The notes beneath the pieces were generated by a model. That model searched no databases and had not been told where the DNA came from. It saw only the letters and a program-made list of their open reading frames with translations. The translations under genes were made by a program, and so were the position numbers. Below, one piece after another: positions 7,249 through 7,719 of a stretch of 7,719 bases of DNA. Every line of letters starts with the position of its first letter. Position 1 is the first letter of the stretch. The stretch comes from an uncultured Lachnospiraceae bacterium (GTDB lineage Bacteria > Bacillota > Clostridia > Lachnospirales > Lachnospiraceae): assembly GCA_947178115.1 (NCBI GenBank), contig CAMWXF010000072.1, positions 1 to 7,719 of the forward strand, read 5' to 3'.

Positions 7249-7719
7249 TCACATCAACGGAGCCACTAATTTTAATACAAATCCCAATACTTTCATCTTT
7301 ATTTTTTCATTTTTCACATCAGCATGATCTACCTTTTTACATTCTTTCAAAGTCTTTTGAATATCTGCTTCAATATCACTGATTGCAGATACTTTATGAA
7401 GATACGCCGCACATTCAAAATGATGGTAAAGGCTCCGGTAATCTAAGTTAATTGTTCCAACAACAGCCCTATAATCATCACATACAAATACCTTTGCATG
7501 GACAAAACCGGGGGTATACTCATAAATGGAAACACCTGCGTCAAGCAGTTCCGAGTAATGGCTTTTCGCAAGGGCAAACGCATACACTTTATCAGGAATA
7601 TGCGGCAGTATCAGCTTTACATCCACACCACGTTTCGCGGCAAAAGTCAATGCCGTTATCATTTGCTGGTCTAAAATCAAATAAGGCGTCATAATATGTA
7701 CATACTTCTGTGCCTGATT
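7249..7719 (-). CDS. cls: Cardiolipin synthase, C-terminal part (partial at window edge)
   Basis: The frame is open to the right edge; 156 residues are visible of an expected 480-510. Nine codons precede the first in-window ATG, and the reading NQAQKYVHIMTPYL is continuous, so that ATG is internal. The fragment holds the second phospholipase D-type HKD motif, HAKVFVCDDYRAVVGTIN, with the catalytic His and Lys, the Asp and the GTxN end all intact. The tail (VLGFVLKLVAPLM) is the hydrophobic C-terminus usual in bacterial Cls. The enzyme joins two phosphatidylglycerols into cardiolipin and glycerol at the membrane. The first HKD motif and membrane segments would lie outside the window. The family call is strong; which Cls paralogue it is cannot be told. 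Confidence 0.9.
   Translation of the reverse strand, partial: NQAQKYVHIMTPYLILDQQMITALTFAAKRGVDVKLILPHIPDKVYAFALAKSHYSELLDAGVSIYEYTPGFVHAKVFVCDDYRAVVGTINLDYRSLYHHFECAAYLHKVSAISDIEADIQKTLKECKKVDHADVKNEKIKMKVLGFVLKLVAPLM

Noticed and set aside
1..7719. An undescribed defence, mobile or regulatory system
   Set aside because: All genes with enough sequence visible fall in known housekeeping or envelope families. I saw no transposase, integrase, toxin-antitoxin pair, array-like repeats or sharply different composition.

Overview
The window looks like chromosomal DNA from a low-to-mid GC Gram-positive anaerobe, most likely a clostridium of the Lachnospiraceae type. This rests on a T-box leader in front of pheST, AGGAG-type ribosome binding sites, a long SpoIID/LytB-family protein, and PheS and cardiolipin synthase sequences of firmicute character. 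I could not run a taxonomic search, so the family-level assignment is inference. All real genes lie on the minus strand, so transcription runs from the right end to the left end.

Right end (7719 to about 3899), read in transcription order: the C-terminal third of a cardiolipin synthase, cut by the window edge; a 149-base gap with a perfect 7-bp hairpin; a 757-residue membrane-anchored protein with a C-terminal SpoIID/LytB domain; and, 69 bases later, a six-helix YihY/BrkB-family membrane protein. These three all act at the membrane or wall. The last two are probably co-transcribed, since no terminator is visible between them.

Middle (3898 to 3549): a 350-base gene-free stretch that is almost entirely a phenylalanine-type T-box leader. 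It has a recognisable Stem I, a UUC/UUU specifier, the T-box sequence, and mutually exclusive antiterminator and terminator structures. It ends just before the pheS ribosome binding site.

Left part (3548 to 82): pheS and pheT, 26 bases apart, encode the alpha and beta subunits of phenylalanyl-tRNA synthetase. Uncharged tRNA-Phe should bind the leader and allow read-through, raising synthetase output when phenylalanine is scarce. Immediately after pheT a new gene begins and is cut by the left edge. It has what looks like its own promoter, whose -35 box lies inside the last codons of pheT.

I found no mobile element, CRISPR array, tRNA, rRNA or defence system, and no convincing undescribed system. 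The least ordinary items are the unusually long SpoIID-like protein with its unassigned N-terminal region, a tandem 10-base duplication inside the T-box leader, and the promoter embedded in pheT.
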